From Mansonella perstans (Eukaryota > Nematoda > Chromadorea > Rhabditida > Onchocercidae), in assembly GCA_037074765.1 (NCBI GenBank), contig JBAMDO010000579.1:124001-188000 (forward strand): DNA of 64,000 nt, given 5' to 3'. Shown one piece after another: positions 1-9,600 of the stretch (the stretch's first letter is position 1; each line of letters opens with the position of its first letter). A program made the position numbers and the translations under genes. The notes beneath the pieces were generated by a model. The model worked only from the letters and a program-made list of their open reading frames with translations. It did not search any database and had not been told where the DNA came from.

Positions 1-231
1 ATATCTTCTCAGAACCACAGAATTTCATTTTTCAAACGTCCATGATAACGAATAACGAGAAAGTGAATGTGAAAGTGAAAAAAAGTCCAACTAATTTATT
101 ATTTTCATTGCTTTTTCAATATCCTTAATGATCCGACGTAATGATTTCTAAACAGCTTAAGCAATCCAAATTGCATGCAGATTTTTTTGAAGAAATCAAA
201 TTTGTCATACTCATGATTTCAAAACTTTCAG

Positions 232-434
232 GAGTACAAGTTTTTTATGTGCAGGAAAGTATGGATACTCAGGAAATTTTGGGTCGTATGGCAGCACCAA
301 TACGCTCACCGCATGTTTATACTAGGTCATCAAAACGAGAAGTACGTGTCATTAGAGGTGATCTGGTGAAACCAATACCGCTGTCAAGCCTAGGAATGGA
401 AAGTGATTATGAAATAAGTGATTGGGAAGACTGA
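232..434 (+). CDS. C-terminal exon of an unidentified gene (partial)
   Basis: The last exon of a gene that starts before the window. A splice acceptor (ACTTTCAG) ends at 231. A second possible acceptor (ATGTGCAG) ends at 254 and keeps the same frame only if the upstream phase differs. The open frame ends at TGA 432-434 and closes with an acidic tail, MESDYEISDWED. AATAAA signals follow at 460-465 and 482-487, which fits a true 3' end. The visible part contains a basic patch (SSKREVRVIRGD) and no domain I can name. The frame also stays open upstream of the acceptors to an ATG at 141, but the acceptors and the missing 5' half argue for an internal start elsewhere. The function is unknown. Confidence 0.5.
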
Positions 435-2332
435 AACTGAATTTATTACAAATAGTCAGAATAAATACAGCTAACAAATGAAATAAAAATAAGCGAATGA
501 TAAACAAAATGGATCGGAAAATGGGAAATTCACTAAGAATTAAATTGTAACTAGCCGGGATTACTTATCGCTTACCGATTGTAAATAAATTCATCGAAAA
601 TTTCCGAGCTAGTCGGAAAATATCTTTGGTTTTTAAGGATTGCATTTGTTAATTGTTTACATTTATATATCTTTTAATCTAACATTAGCTCTAATATCCG
701 AAAAAACGCTGGCATGCAAATACAATGTCTTTTTAAGTGAAATAAGTTTTGATGGTACAAGAAGTTCAATGGGTCAAAGAATGAAGAGAACTGCGCTTGA
801 ATAACTTTATTGTTGCGCTATGTAATTGAGACAGTAGAAGAAATTGAGTAAATTTTGTAAGTATTAACTTATCGCAGCATGCAGAAATTCATGCAATTTA
901 ATTTTAATTGTATGCTAATTAGTAGCTATAAATTTCAATAACAAAACTACAGAGATCAAGTATTGTAATAGTTGCACAAAACCGATTACTGGTCAATATT
1001 ACTATATCTGAAATGTTAATAGTATCAGTCATTTCTATCGTCGCACTGATATACAAGGATACAATAATGTATGAAAGCATCAAATTATCATCCATTTAAA
1101 ATATTACGGCTATTCGAAGTTCTGGAAATGAACAAGCAGTTTAAGAAAAGCGAAGAAAACAATAAATGGAATGAACTGCGACTAAAGTAAGTTTACGAAA
1201 TTTCGGTCGCAATGAATAAAATAATCAGAAATCACATCTTTGAATAGTAGAAAAGTTTTAGGGAAGGTCATGCTAATTTCATTTAATAAATTGATTTCTA
1301 ATTCGAACTGTTCTCACTAAACAAAACAAAATGTCATCCATATCTATAATCAATAGCAATCTCTCAGCAACCTATGAATCAATCAGATATCAATCGCTTG
1401 CTGTCATTAAAAAGTTCTGCTGAAGATATGTTGACATTCATAAAAAAATAATGAAAGACAAACATAAATGATTCAATGATGACATCAACTTAACAAAATT
1501 GTCCAATTGTCATCTTTCATCTTCATCTGTTGTTACTGACAGCTCTTCCACTTAATTTCATATACGCAGTATGCTTTTGCTTTCGCGCCGTAACATTCAT
1601 CGAATACAAGTGAAATTAAAATTTCAACAGTTTCTCTAGAAAAAATACGGACGCAATTCGAAATTTTAATGTTGTTATAATTTTCTCTGCAAAGAAAGTA
1701 TTTAATTCGTTGCGTTAGCCATACTTTCAAATGCGAAGTCTATCGCATTTAGCGAAAAAAAGATTTGAAAAGAAAGCTAAAATCGAATTTTTTACCTTTT
1801 ATCGTTTGTCGGCGATAGCGTCTATTCAGTTATAATATTCTATTCAGAATATTACTAGTTCGCAGCAGTAGGAAGGAAAAAGGTACAAAGCATGTAGTAA
1901 ATTGTGAGTAGTAACAAAAATGAGCTGTACAATGTGAAGACAATATCACTTTCCATAGGTAATTATGATTGTCGTTCATGGAATTTTTTTCACATATAAA
2001 TCTGGAATAGAAGATGTAGCTTTGGTAAGCTTTTCCGAGGTCCCATGGAGGTTAAGCTGATACTTCGCATTGTGTGATTATCAAGCACTTTTCTTATCTG
2101 TAGCCAAGCATAAGAACGAAAATCTTTTTCTGACATCGCCCCTATTGTTGACTTATATTCTTTTCATCGCTTTTACTTACAAAATTTCATCATTTTGATA
2201 AGAGAGTTAATTACTATATCACATTGTTTTGATAGAAAAAATTCGATAAATGTATGAGAAAATAGTTATTTTCCAAAACACAAATCATTATCGCTGTGCA
2301 GTAAAATAATTGAACAGCAAAAACAATTTATA
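435..2332. other. AT-rich intergenic stretch
   Basis: It contains the polyadenylation signals of the upstream gene near its left edge. No open frame with family resemblance and no recognisable RNA gene was found. A short - strand frame at 1533-1730 has no supporting features. Confidence 0.6.
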
Positions 2333-2337
2333 TTGCT
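2333..2337 (+). repeat. Target-site duplication, left copy
   Basis: TTGCT lies immediately before the LTR start TGTCGCGG and is repeated immediately after the other end of the element (6613-6617). Flanks further out do not match. A length of five bases is usual for BEL/Pao-type integration. Confidence 0.8.
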
Positions 2338-2745
2338 TGTCGCGGACAATCATTTCGCGAAACCGCCAATGAACCGATAATTCAAATTGTAGATAAACGT
2401 TAATGACATTATGAAGCATTCAATTAATTCCTATGACTTTGTTGTGGTCTAAAGCTACATTCTTTTATATACATGTAAATCCTATTCTGTTACCGTATCG
2501 CTTCAAAAATGCCGCTGTTGTAAATCTTCTATTTTCCACCATATTGACCTTATGATCCATCTATTAAGCCATTATTTCCTCCTCTTCTACTACTATATAT
2601 ATTGTCAATCCTCCAACTGAGGATTCATTTGTTTCTTTATTTATTTACTCACTTATGTCCTTATCCAATTTTTTCCTTCTACATTAAATATTTACGTCCG
2701 CATTTGTTTTTAATTACGTTCGCGTTTGTTAATATTTTTAATAAA

Positions 2746-2767
2746 GGTTTAATTACCTATGTTTGAG
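2746..2767 (+). other. SL1-like sequence in left LTR, unit 1
   Basis: Matches the 22-nt nematode SL1 leader at 20 of 22 positions; the differences are at leader positions 13 and 15. It is preceded by AATAAA and followed by GTGCTC. The bases after it are not the SL RNA donor and intron, so this is not an SL RNA gene. Confidence 0.75.
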
Positions 2768-2884
2768 GTGCTCACACAACTCAACTCAACGCAGCTTAAC
2801 TGAACAACAATCAACCAACCAACCAATCAATCAATCAACCAACCAACCAACCAACCAACCAATCAACCTAATCAACTGTACTCA

Positions 2885-2918
2885 ACCCAAGTTTGAGATT
2901 TAATTACTCAAGTTTGAG
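2885..2918 (+). other. Tandem partial and full SL1-like sequence in left LTR, unit 2
   Basis: A 13-nt SL1 3' part (ACCCAAGTTTGAG, 2885-2897) runs straight into a near-complete SL1 (2897-2918, 20 of 22 matches), sharing one G. GTGCTC follows, as in unit 1. Confidence 0.75.
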
Positions 2919-3058
2919 GTGCTCCTGCAACTCAGTTCAACCACACACGCTCAATTCAACACAGCAATCCCTGGTGTAAACGTTGGAGAGTATTGGCTAA
3001 CCATCGACCTCTCACAAGAAGTTCACGACAGAATTTTGGTGCCTGAGGTGAGGTAACG

Positions 3059-4628
3059 ATGTCAAGCAACATTATAGCCAGTATCCAACCAACAAAAACC
3101 AGGTTAGTTCTTCTTCTTCAAGAAATAAATTCCCTGGAGCAAGTATATCGGGATCCAAATGCGCCACTGGAACAACAGGGAAACGTCTATACCACGAGGA
3201 GAAAGGTTCTCGCGGATAAAATCGATAGAATACAATAATGTGTTGATTCACTTGAAAAGGTAAACGACAAGTGGTTCAATTACATTCAAACAATCACCGC
3301 AACGAAAAGAAGGGAAGAAGAAAAAATTTATGAAACAATCGGAGGGTGAACACGGATTATTCTGAATAATGCATGAGGGAAAGAAGCGCTAATAACGCTA
3401 GCAAGGGACAAGGAGGAAACCGAGCAAAAATTGGAACAGCTATTAAAGGGAAAGAGTAAGGAACAGGAGAAATTAATTCCTCCTTCAAACCTTACTGTCA
3501 ATCTTCCTCAATTATCCTTATCTACCTTCAATGGTGACCCAAGACAATGGACAATTTTGGAGCAGCTTCGATGCAGCAATCCATTCACCACCAATTCCGG
3601 AAATTCAAAAACTAAATTATTTGCATTTGTGTTTAAAGGTAATGCCTTACAAGCCGTATCAGGATGCGATATAGCTCCAGAAAATTATGGAGTAATCAGG
3701 CAACTACTCAAAGAAAAATATGGCGATCCCTCGACAATATCGACAATACACTACAACGAACTCCAATCTATCAAAAGAAGTGGAAGGGATTGGATTACCA
3801 TCATCGAGAATATCGAACGGGTGTTACGCCAACTAGAAGCTTTGGGAGAAAGCCTGGAGCACTCAAGTGTTGCAGTGATGGTAGAAAGTAAGTTACCATT
3901 ATTGATTTTCAATAAGGTGTATGATCAAAAGAGAATAGATACCCCTTGATCAATTGCAAAACTCAGAAACTTTCTATCAGATATGGTCAATAGAGCTCAA
4001 CAAGCCAGGAATTGTCAACATTCTCCCACATATGCTGATACGAAACTCACTATCAACAAGTTGGAGCAAAAATAAAAATACAATTCCGGAGGAATTTCAG
4101 CATTAGCAACGATACGTAACAATCAGAAACTCCCACCATTCACAATTCAAAGCAATCACAACTCGCTACAACCTACGATAAGAAAAAAGACTATGCGTTT
4201 TCTGCACTCGGGATCATTGCGATAGTGATTACGACGTCTACCCAACCGCTAATATTAGAACGCATCGCCTCAAGATACTAAAGAAATGTTCGATCTGCTT
4301 CAAAGACAGTCGCAACGGAGAAAAATGTAAAGTGAAAAAACAATGCTTTTACTGCAAAGCCTCTCACAACAGTGCTTTGTGCGATAAAAGAAGTACAACT
4401 TCGTCAAACAGCTTGGTCCATTCCAGAGACAAGGATGAACACGAAAATCCTAGAAATTCCAACAAAAAGGATCCTGCAGCTTCCTTTCATAATTCAACCT
4501 ACACCACACAAACAAATGCAACAAAGGAAACTTTACTCTTATGCAAAGAAATAAAGGTATTTAACCCAACTCAACCTCAACGACAACGACAACAACAGTG
4601 CACGACAACGACAACGACAATGATATGA
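3059..4628 (+). pseudogene. BEL/Pao gag pseudogene
   Basis: Starts at ATG 3059, just inside the LTR. It codes in order for a short N-terminal region, a Glu/Lys-rich coiled segment, the gag core typical of Pao elements (LPQLSLSTFNGDPRQW near 3505-3550, continuing to about 3950), and two retroviral-type zinc knuckles (one with CVFCTRDHC near 4200, one with CFYCKASHNSALC at about 4344-4382). It is broken by in-frame stops in the first 300 bp, a TGA at about 3947, further stops and at least one frame change before the knuckles. It ends in a low-complexity CAACGA-rich run. No protease, reverse transcriptase or integrase follows. It cannot make a working protein. Confidence 0.85.
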
Positions 4629-4641
4629 AGGTGTACTCGTT

Positions 4642-4663
4642 TGTTTAATCACCCAAGTTTGAG
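4642..4663 (+). other. SL1 spliced leader at the 5' end of the captured gene
   Basis: Matches SL1 at 20 of 22 positions and lies 16 nt before the ATG (4680) of the SPATA20-like pseudogene. It falls exactly where a trans-spliced leader would sit on a nematode mRNA. The following bases (GTCTACC) are not the GTGCTC that follows the LTR copies, so this is a separate SL1 copy tied to the gene. Confidence 0.82.
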
Positions 4664-4679
4664 GTCTACCATACATCTT

Positions 4680-5966
4680 ATGGAGAAAAATCATCTCGGC
4701 AATGAAAAATCATTACATCTACTCCAGCATTCCTATAGCCCTATTCACTGGTACCCTTAGGGTCAAGAGGCTTTCGATAAGGCTAAAACAACAAATCATT
4801 TAATACTTTTATCAATTGGCTATTCGACGTGTCACTGGTGCCGCGCAGTAAGTCATGAATCATTTGAAAATGAAGTTGTTAGAGTTCTAAACAATAGATA
4901 TGTGAACATAAAAGTAGATCGTGAAGAACGTCCTGATGTTGATAGGGTTTACGCGGCCTATGTATAGAAAATATCAGGTGTAAGGGGTTGACCACTGAAC
5001 GTCTTTTTGACGTCTGATTTGAAAACGATTATGGCGGTACATTTGTTTCATCTCATAATGAGGATATTCGACATGGTTTCGTGACATTACTCAACATTAT
5101 TGCAGATCAGTGGTTCAGCGATGATAAAACAACAGCAGAGATTGCGGAATCATTTCTTAGTTCGTTGAAATGTTCAGTAGAACCGAAACGGGACGTGTTT
5201 TTACTTCGTTCATTTGAAGAAATCGAATGGAAGTGTTATAATGATTTGAGAAGTGCATTTAATAAGCCATTTGAAGAATTCGGTTGTGCACCCAAATTTG
5301 TCAAGTATGCATATCTTGATTTTCTGCTTTGTTTCTATTATATTTATGCAAATAGCAAAGCTGGTAAAACGGCATTAAAAATTGTTGGTGAAAAACTTAT
5401 GGCATTCGATCGCGCAGGAATTCATAATCACATCGGCAAGGGTTTTCACCATTCTTCGGTAGACTCGGATTGGCACGCGCGTCATTTTGAAAAGATGCTA
5501 TATGACCAAGCTCAGTTATTGGCATTGTATGCAGTTTATCGTGCAATTACTGATGAATTCACTGATGTTATTGAGGATATTGCAGATTAAATTAACAGTA
5601 ATCTTACACACGCATATAGCGGTTTCTATAATGCTGAAGATACTCTTCGGTAAAGAAACGCGAAGGAGCATATTATACTTGGAGGAAAAAGAAATCGATG
5701 AAATACTTAGCAATAAGCCAATTAACGGCATTGAAGGGCTTACTTATGCCAAAGTTTTCAAAATGTATTATAACATTAAACCTAGCAGAAATGTCGCGCA
5801 CGATGATGATGCACATGGCGTTGAAATCACAAAATATATTAATTATGGAAGATTCGCACGATGTTTGTGCAAAAAAATGTGAGCTTAGTGCGGATAAATT
5901 ACGAGATGTGATCAACGAAGCAAAAATCTCACTTCGAGAGATACAGAAAAAAAGACCAAGACCTCA
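4680..5966 (+). pseudogene. SPATA20-like (DUF255 thioredoxin-domain) processed pseudogene, 3'-truncated
   Basis: A retrocopy of a gene for a SPATA20/YyaL-type protein, a family with an N-terminal thioredoxin-like DUF255 domain and a glycosidase-like helical region. Matches run in order: [22 protein letters not shown] (the CxxC motif), [62 protein letters not shown] and KKRPRPH. It is intronless over 1.3 kb. It is broken by TAG 4758-4760 and TGA 4989-4991, both at places where the family has Trp, and by TAG 4965-4967 and TAA 5588-5590. Frame shifts lie near 5035, 5650 and 5850. It ends abruptly at the reversed LTR leader, so the C-terminal half is missing. The intact parent gene is not in this window. 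Confidence 0.88.
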
Positions 5967-6096
5967 CTTCGGGCACCAAGATTCTGTCGTGAACTTCTTG
6001 TGAGAGTTCGATGGTTAGCCAATATTCTCCAACGTTTACACCAGGGATTGTTGTGTTGAATTGAGTGTGTGTGGTTGAATTGAGTTGCGGGAGCAC

Positions 6097-6130
6097 CTCA
6101 AACTTGGGTAACTAAACCTCAAACTTGGGT
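6097..6130 (-). other. Tandem SL1-like sequences in right LTR, unit 2
   Basis: On the - strand, a near-perfect SL1 (6097-6118, 21 of 22) is preceded directly by a 13-nt SL1 3' part (6118-6130). This is the same tandem arrangement as in the left LTR at 2885-2918. Confidence 0.78.
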
Positions 6131-6179
6131 GGTTGGTTGGTGTTCAGTTGAGCTGCGTTGAATTGAGTTGTGTGAGCAC

Positions 6180-6201
6180 CTCAAACTTGGGTAATTAAAT
6201 T
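6180..6201 (-). other. SL1-like sequence in right LTR, unit 1
   Basis: On the - strand it matches SL1 at 20 of 22 positions; only the first two bases differ, so the core TTTAATTACCCAAGTTTGAG is perfect. It is followed by GTGCTCACAC, as in the left LTR. Confidence 0.8.
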
Positions 6202-6612
6202 TTTATTAAAAGTATTAACAAACGCGAACGCAATTAAAAGCATTGACAAACGCGGACGTAAATATTTAATGTAGAAGGAAAAAATTGGATAAGGACATAA
6301 GTGAGTAAATAAATAAAGAAATAAATGAATCCTCAGTTGGAGGATTGACAATATATATAGTAGTAGAAGAGGAGGAAATAATGGCTTAATAGATGGATCA
6401 TAAGGTCAATATGGTGGAAAATAGATTTGCAACAGCGGCATTTTTGAAGCGATGCGGTAACAGAATAGGATTTACATGTATACAAAAGAATGTAACTTTA
6501 GACCACAACAAAGACATAGAAATTAATTGAATGCTTCATAATGTCATTAACGTTTATCTACAATTTGAATTATCGGTTCGTTGGCGGTTTCGCGATATGA
6601 TCGTTCGCGACA

Positions 6613-6617
6613 TTGCT
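6613..6617 (+). repeat. Target-site duplication, right copy
   Basis: TTGCT directly follows the terminal TTCGCGACA of the reversed LTR. It is identical to the five bases before the left LTR. Confidence 0.8.
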
Positions 6618-9600
6618 TTCCCATTTATCTCCAGAAATACAGAAAGCAATGAAATCAAAGAACGAAAATAGAATTATTTGAACTCGTTCATAATGTGTGA
6701 CAGGTTATGCTCAAAGATTTTCCTGCCGAAAAGCGCTATCCCTTAAATATCCTTTGAATTTGATTCTTTCATTGATTTTTCATTATTAATTTTTTCGTGT
6801 TTAAATCTGGAAAAGTAATTTAAAGCCTTCTGAATTAAATTTCACTCTCTATAACTCGACATTATTTATTTTCAAAACAATAAATGTCAGTGAGTGTTTC
6901 ATTTATTTGTGTTATCAATTTATTTATTGAATTTACCAATGAATAAGACGCAGTCTTTGAGAAAGTCAGCGGCTAATTCATAAAAATTTTTCTTCCCTAT
7001 TTCTTAGAATTGTGCACATTTTTTCATATTTTTGTGCAGTAGAAGCTTAGCAGTTGAAAGCCAAAATTTAAAATTTAAAACAAATTACAGAACTGTAATA
7101 TTAAACAAAGTCATTCGTTATTTTTTTACGACCTTTCATGTTATGAGGAAATTCATTCCGATTCAAAAACTTATATAAATATAGAAAAATGAAAAAAAAT
7201 TCAAAAAAAGCAACAATAAGGAAGAAAACATGTAAAAGTCAGTCAGTCAACAAGAAAATAAAGTGGGTAAAATTATCAAAATAGTTTGGAGTAGATAAAT
7301 TTAGCAAAAAATATATCGATATACAAGTAAAGTTGTCAAAAGGCATGGGATAATATGCTTGCAATAAGTAAAAATCCAAATCAGTGGTAGGAAAATGTCC
7401 ATTGTAAGTTAAAGTCAAAAAAATGACAAGTAAAAGGTAGGTAAGTTGCAAAATTCGTGCAGTAAATGTAAAGACAAAAGCAACAATGACGCAAAGTAAA
7501 ATTGTGACCAAGAAGTGTCGAGAGTGAATTCAAAAGTGAAAAAGGTATGCACAAACATTAGGCGATAAAAAGTATGAAAAAGTTAAGTTAAATGAGGCAT
7601 AGAAAAGTCAGTAAGAAATAAAACAATAAATGAAAATAGTGAACAGTAATGCAAAATGAGCAGAACCAACGAAAAGGCATGGAAAGGTTGGAATAGAATG
7701 ACAAAATGTGATGGAAGTTGTCAAAAAATAAAAAATGAAAGAAAAAAAGAAAACATTTTTGCAATATTAAGAACAACTGAGAAGACAGCAAATAAACAGA
7801 AATGAACAGATAAATGCTAAAATAATTGAATAGCAAACCGCGCAATGATATCTATCAGAAATTTCCATTCTAAAAAGGTAATCAAAGCAGAAGAATTTGC
7901 TTACAAATTATCATAATGCTGTCAAGAAGTGAATCGACCAAATTTATGAAACTATTTTACATTGTCACTTATTGAAATTGCATCACGAAATATTTGTGAA
8001 TGGAAAATAGTATAATTCAATTTTTTCTCAAAAAATTAAATTTAAATAAGTTTCTTTATGACTGTAGTATTATTCTTTTTTTAAGTGTTATTACTATTCT
8101 TCAAAAGGCAGTAAGCATAAAACTGCAGAGCGATAATGCTTATCGTCATCATAGTTTTAGTTGAACTGAAGTGCAAATTAATGAAGGGACTTTCAACCTT
8201 ACATCATTTTCTTTTCGTCAGTAAAATGTGTCTCAAACATTGTCACACAATTACTACTTAAACCTTTGAATAAATGATAAAAAGGGAAGGAAAAACATTA
8301 AAGAAAGAGATCTGTGACAATGTTGAAATGTTGCCAATTGTAAATGCAGTTAGCGTGTCGCCATCATCTTTCCCTTCAACTTTTTGAAAAGAAGGAATTT
8401 TAATAAGAAACTTAAATTGGAATTTCACAAAAGGAAATTTTGACGGATTTATGTGAAAATAATTTATGTTTATTTGTGTATAACCATTGAATTTGTTCCG
8501 ATTTGGAAGATTTTAATGCTATTTTTCAAGATTTATCATTATCAAAGAATAGAATCCGAATGCGAAAAATTTCGAGAATTTTTTATTTATGACTTAATGA
8601 GGAAATTTTTATGTGAGAAGAGCAGCTCTTTTGCCATAATTAATTAGAATAGAACCTGGAACGTATTCTGCTGAATAAAATATTTTGTGATTCATATCTT
8701 TCAGATGCTTTGAATAAATTAATTTTAAATTGACCGAGCTGTTAATGAATATTCTAAAGAGATTGAAAGACATGTAGTGCGATTTCACTCGTCAAGAACG
8801 AATGTAACATCTCAATTAATGAGCTATATATTGACATAATTGTAAACGTTCCCATTAGAAAATTTTTCGTTTTTCTTCTAACTGCTGTCAGAAAGTGATA
8901 TCTAATTACCCTAGTGAAAAATAGCTTTTGCATAGAAAACCAGTAATATTTTTTCCTATAACATTAAAATTATTATGCAGGACAACTGAAAATCGAGAAT
9001 CTCAAACTACTATTTATTTAAGTGGTAATTAACTGAGGTTCAAGGTGCAATTACATTATTTCTGAAGTTAGAACTTAATTTATTTCTGCTGAGGTATTTA
9101 ATATGATTGATCAATCACACTGTACTCTGTTAAAATTAAATTAGAATATTCTGTTCGTTTTATCTGACGGAAAAAAATTCTGTCATGATATCAACGGATG
9201 GAAGGCTAGTGACCCCTCCCAAATATTTTTTTACTGTGTTAATGATGGCATCAAGTATTTCAAAGTTCCTTCTTCACTGAATTGTTTTCAAGTAAACAAT
9301 TACAAATTTATCATAACTCTTCAATTCCGTAATTCAATCGATATGTTTCATTTTTACACTTCATTTTATGATATCATTAGATGAAATCCAATGTGTTTTA
9401 CTTCTTTAAAGTTTTAGAATTTCTATTAACATATTTTAGTAAAGAGCCATTACTAAATTGGTTTGTTTTCAACATGAATCACAAATCTTTTCAAATGGAT
9501 TTTTCGAATTAGGTTTGCGTATTAAGTTTGCGCATTCGTATTATTTAAATAACTTGAAATGGAAATGAAAATTGAATCATGGTTTAAAAGGCATAGTAAT

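Larger units (their letters stand above)
2338..3030 (+). repeat. Left LTR (forward orientation)
   Basis: About 693 bp, starting TGTCGCGGACA and ending CACGACA. A TGGTGCCTGAGG-type stretch just inside (3038 onward) is the likely primer-binding region. It contains two diverged units, each starting with an SL1-like sequence followed by GTGCTC and a run of CAACTCA/CAAC motifs. A CCAA/CAAT microsatellite (about 2811-2872) makes this copy longer than the right LTR. By eye, the outer 210 bp differ from the right copy at roughly a dozen positions. Confidence 0.82.
2338..6612. mobile_element. BEL/Pao-type composite retroelement with inverted LTRs and a captured host gene
   Basis: An insertion bounded by TG...CA ends and flanked by the 5-bp direct repeat TTGCT (2333-2337 and 6613-6617). 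The order is: LTR forward (2338-3030), a primer-binding-like leader, decayed gag (3059-4628), an SL1 leader, an intronless SPATA20-like pseudogene (4680-about 5966), then the LTR in reverse orientation (5985-6612). Normal LTR elements have direct repeats; here both outer ends are the 5' (U3-side) LTR terminus. Pol is absent, so any movement needed enzymes from a related element. The matching target duplication implies that the composite integrated as one unit rather than arising by later rearrangement. BEL/Pao assignment rests on the gag sequence and the TGTCGCG-type LTR start. Confidence 0.85.
5985..6612 (-). repeat. Right LTR (reverse orientation)
   Basis: About 628 bp, the reverse complement of the left LTR. 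It ends TTCGCGACA at 6612, the complement of the LTR start. The inverted match continues 24 bp past the LTR into the primer-binding leader (5961-5984 against 3031-3054) and then stops at the pseudogene. It lacks most of the CCAA microsatellite, which explains the length difference. Its SL1-like copies are closer to the canonical leader than those on the left. Confidence 0.82.

Noticed and set aside
2746..2767. An SL1 RNA gene inside the LTR
   Set aside because: The leader-like bases are followed by GTGCTC rather than the SL RNA donor and intron, and no Sm-type site or linked 5S gene is visible.
2811..2872. A CRISPR-like or satellite array
   Set aside because: It is a simple CCAA/CAAT microsatellite without spacers.
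5081..5590. A functional 169-aa gene
   Set aside because: It is one surviving frame of the SPATA20-like pseudogene. Family matches continue on both sides across stops and frame shifts.
5516..5915. - strand open frames
   Set aside because: They are antisense to the SPATA20-like pseudogene and have no family resemblance.
2338..6612. A DNA transposon with long terminal inverted repeats
   Set aside because: The repeats have LTR features (TG...CA ends, a primer-binding-like leader just inside, Pao gag next to it), and no transposase is present.
7239..7845. Hydrophobic - strand open frames (90 and 85 aa)
   Set aside because: They arise from the complement of an A/G-rich stretch, are Phe/Leu-rich low complexity, and lack splice or family support.
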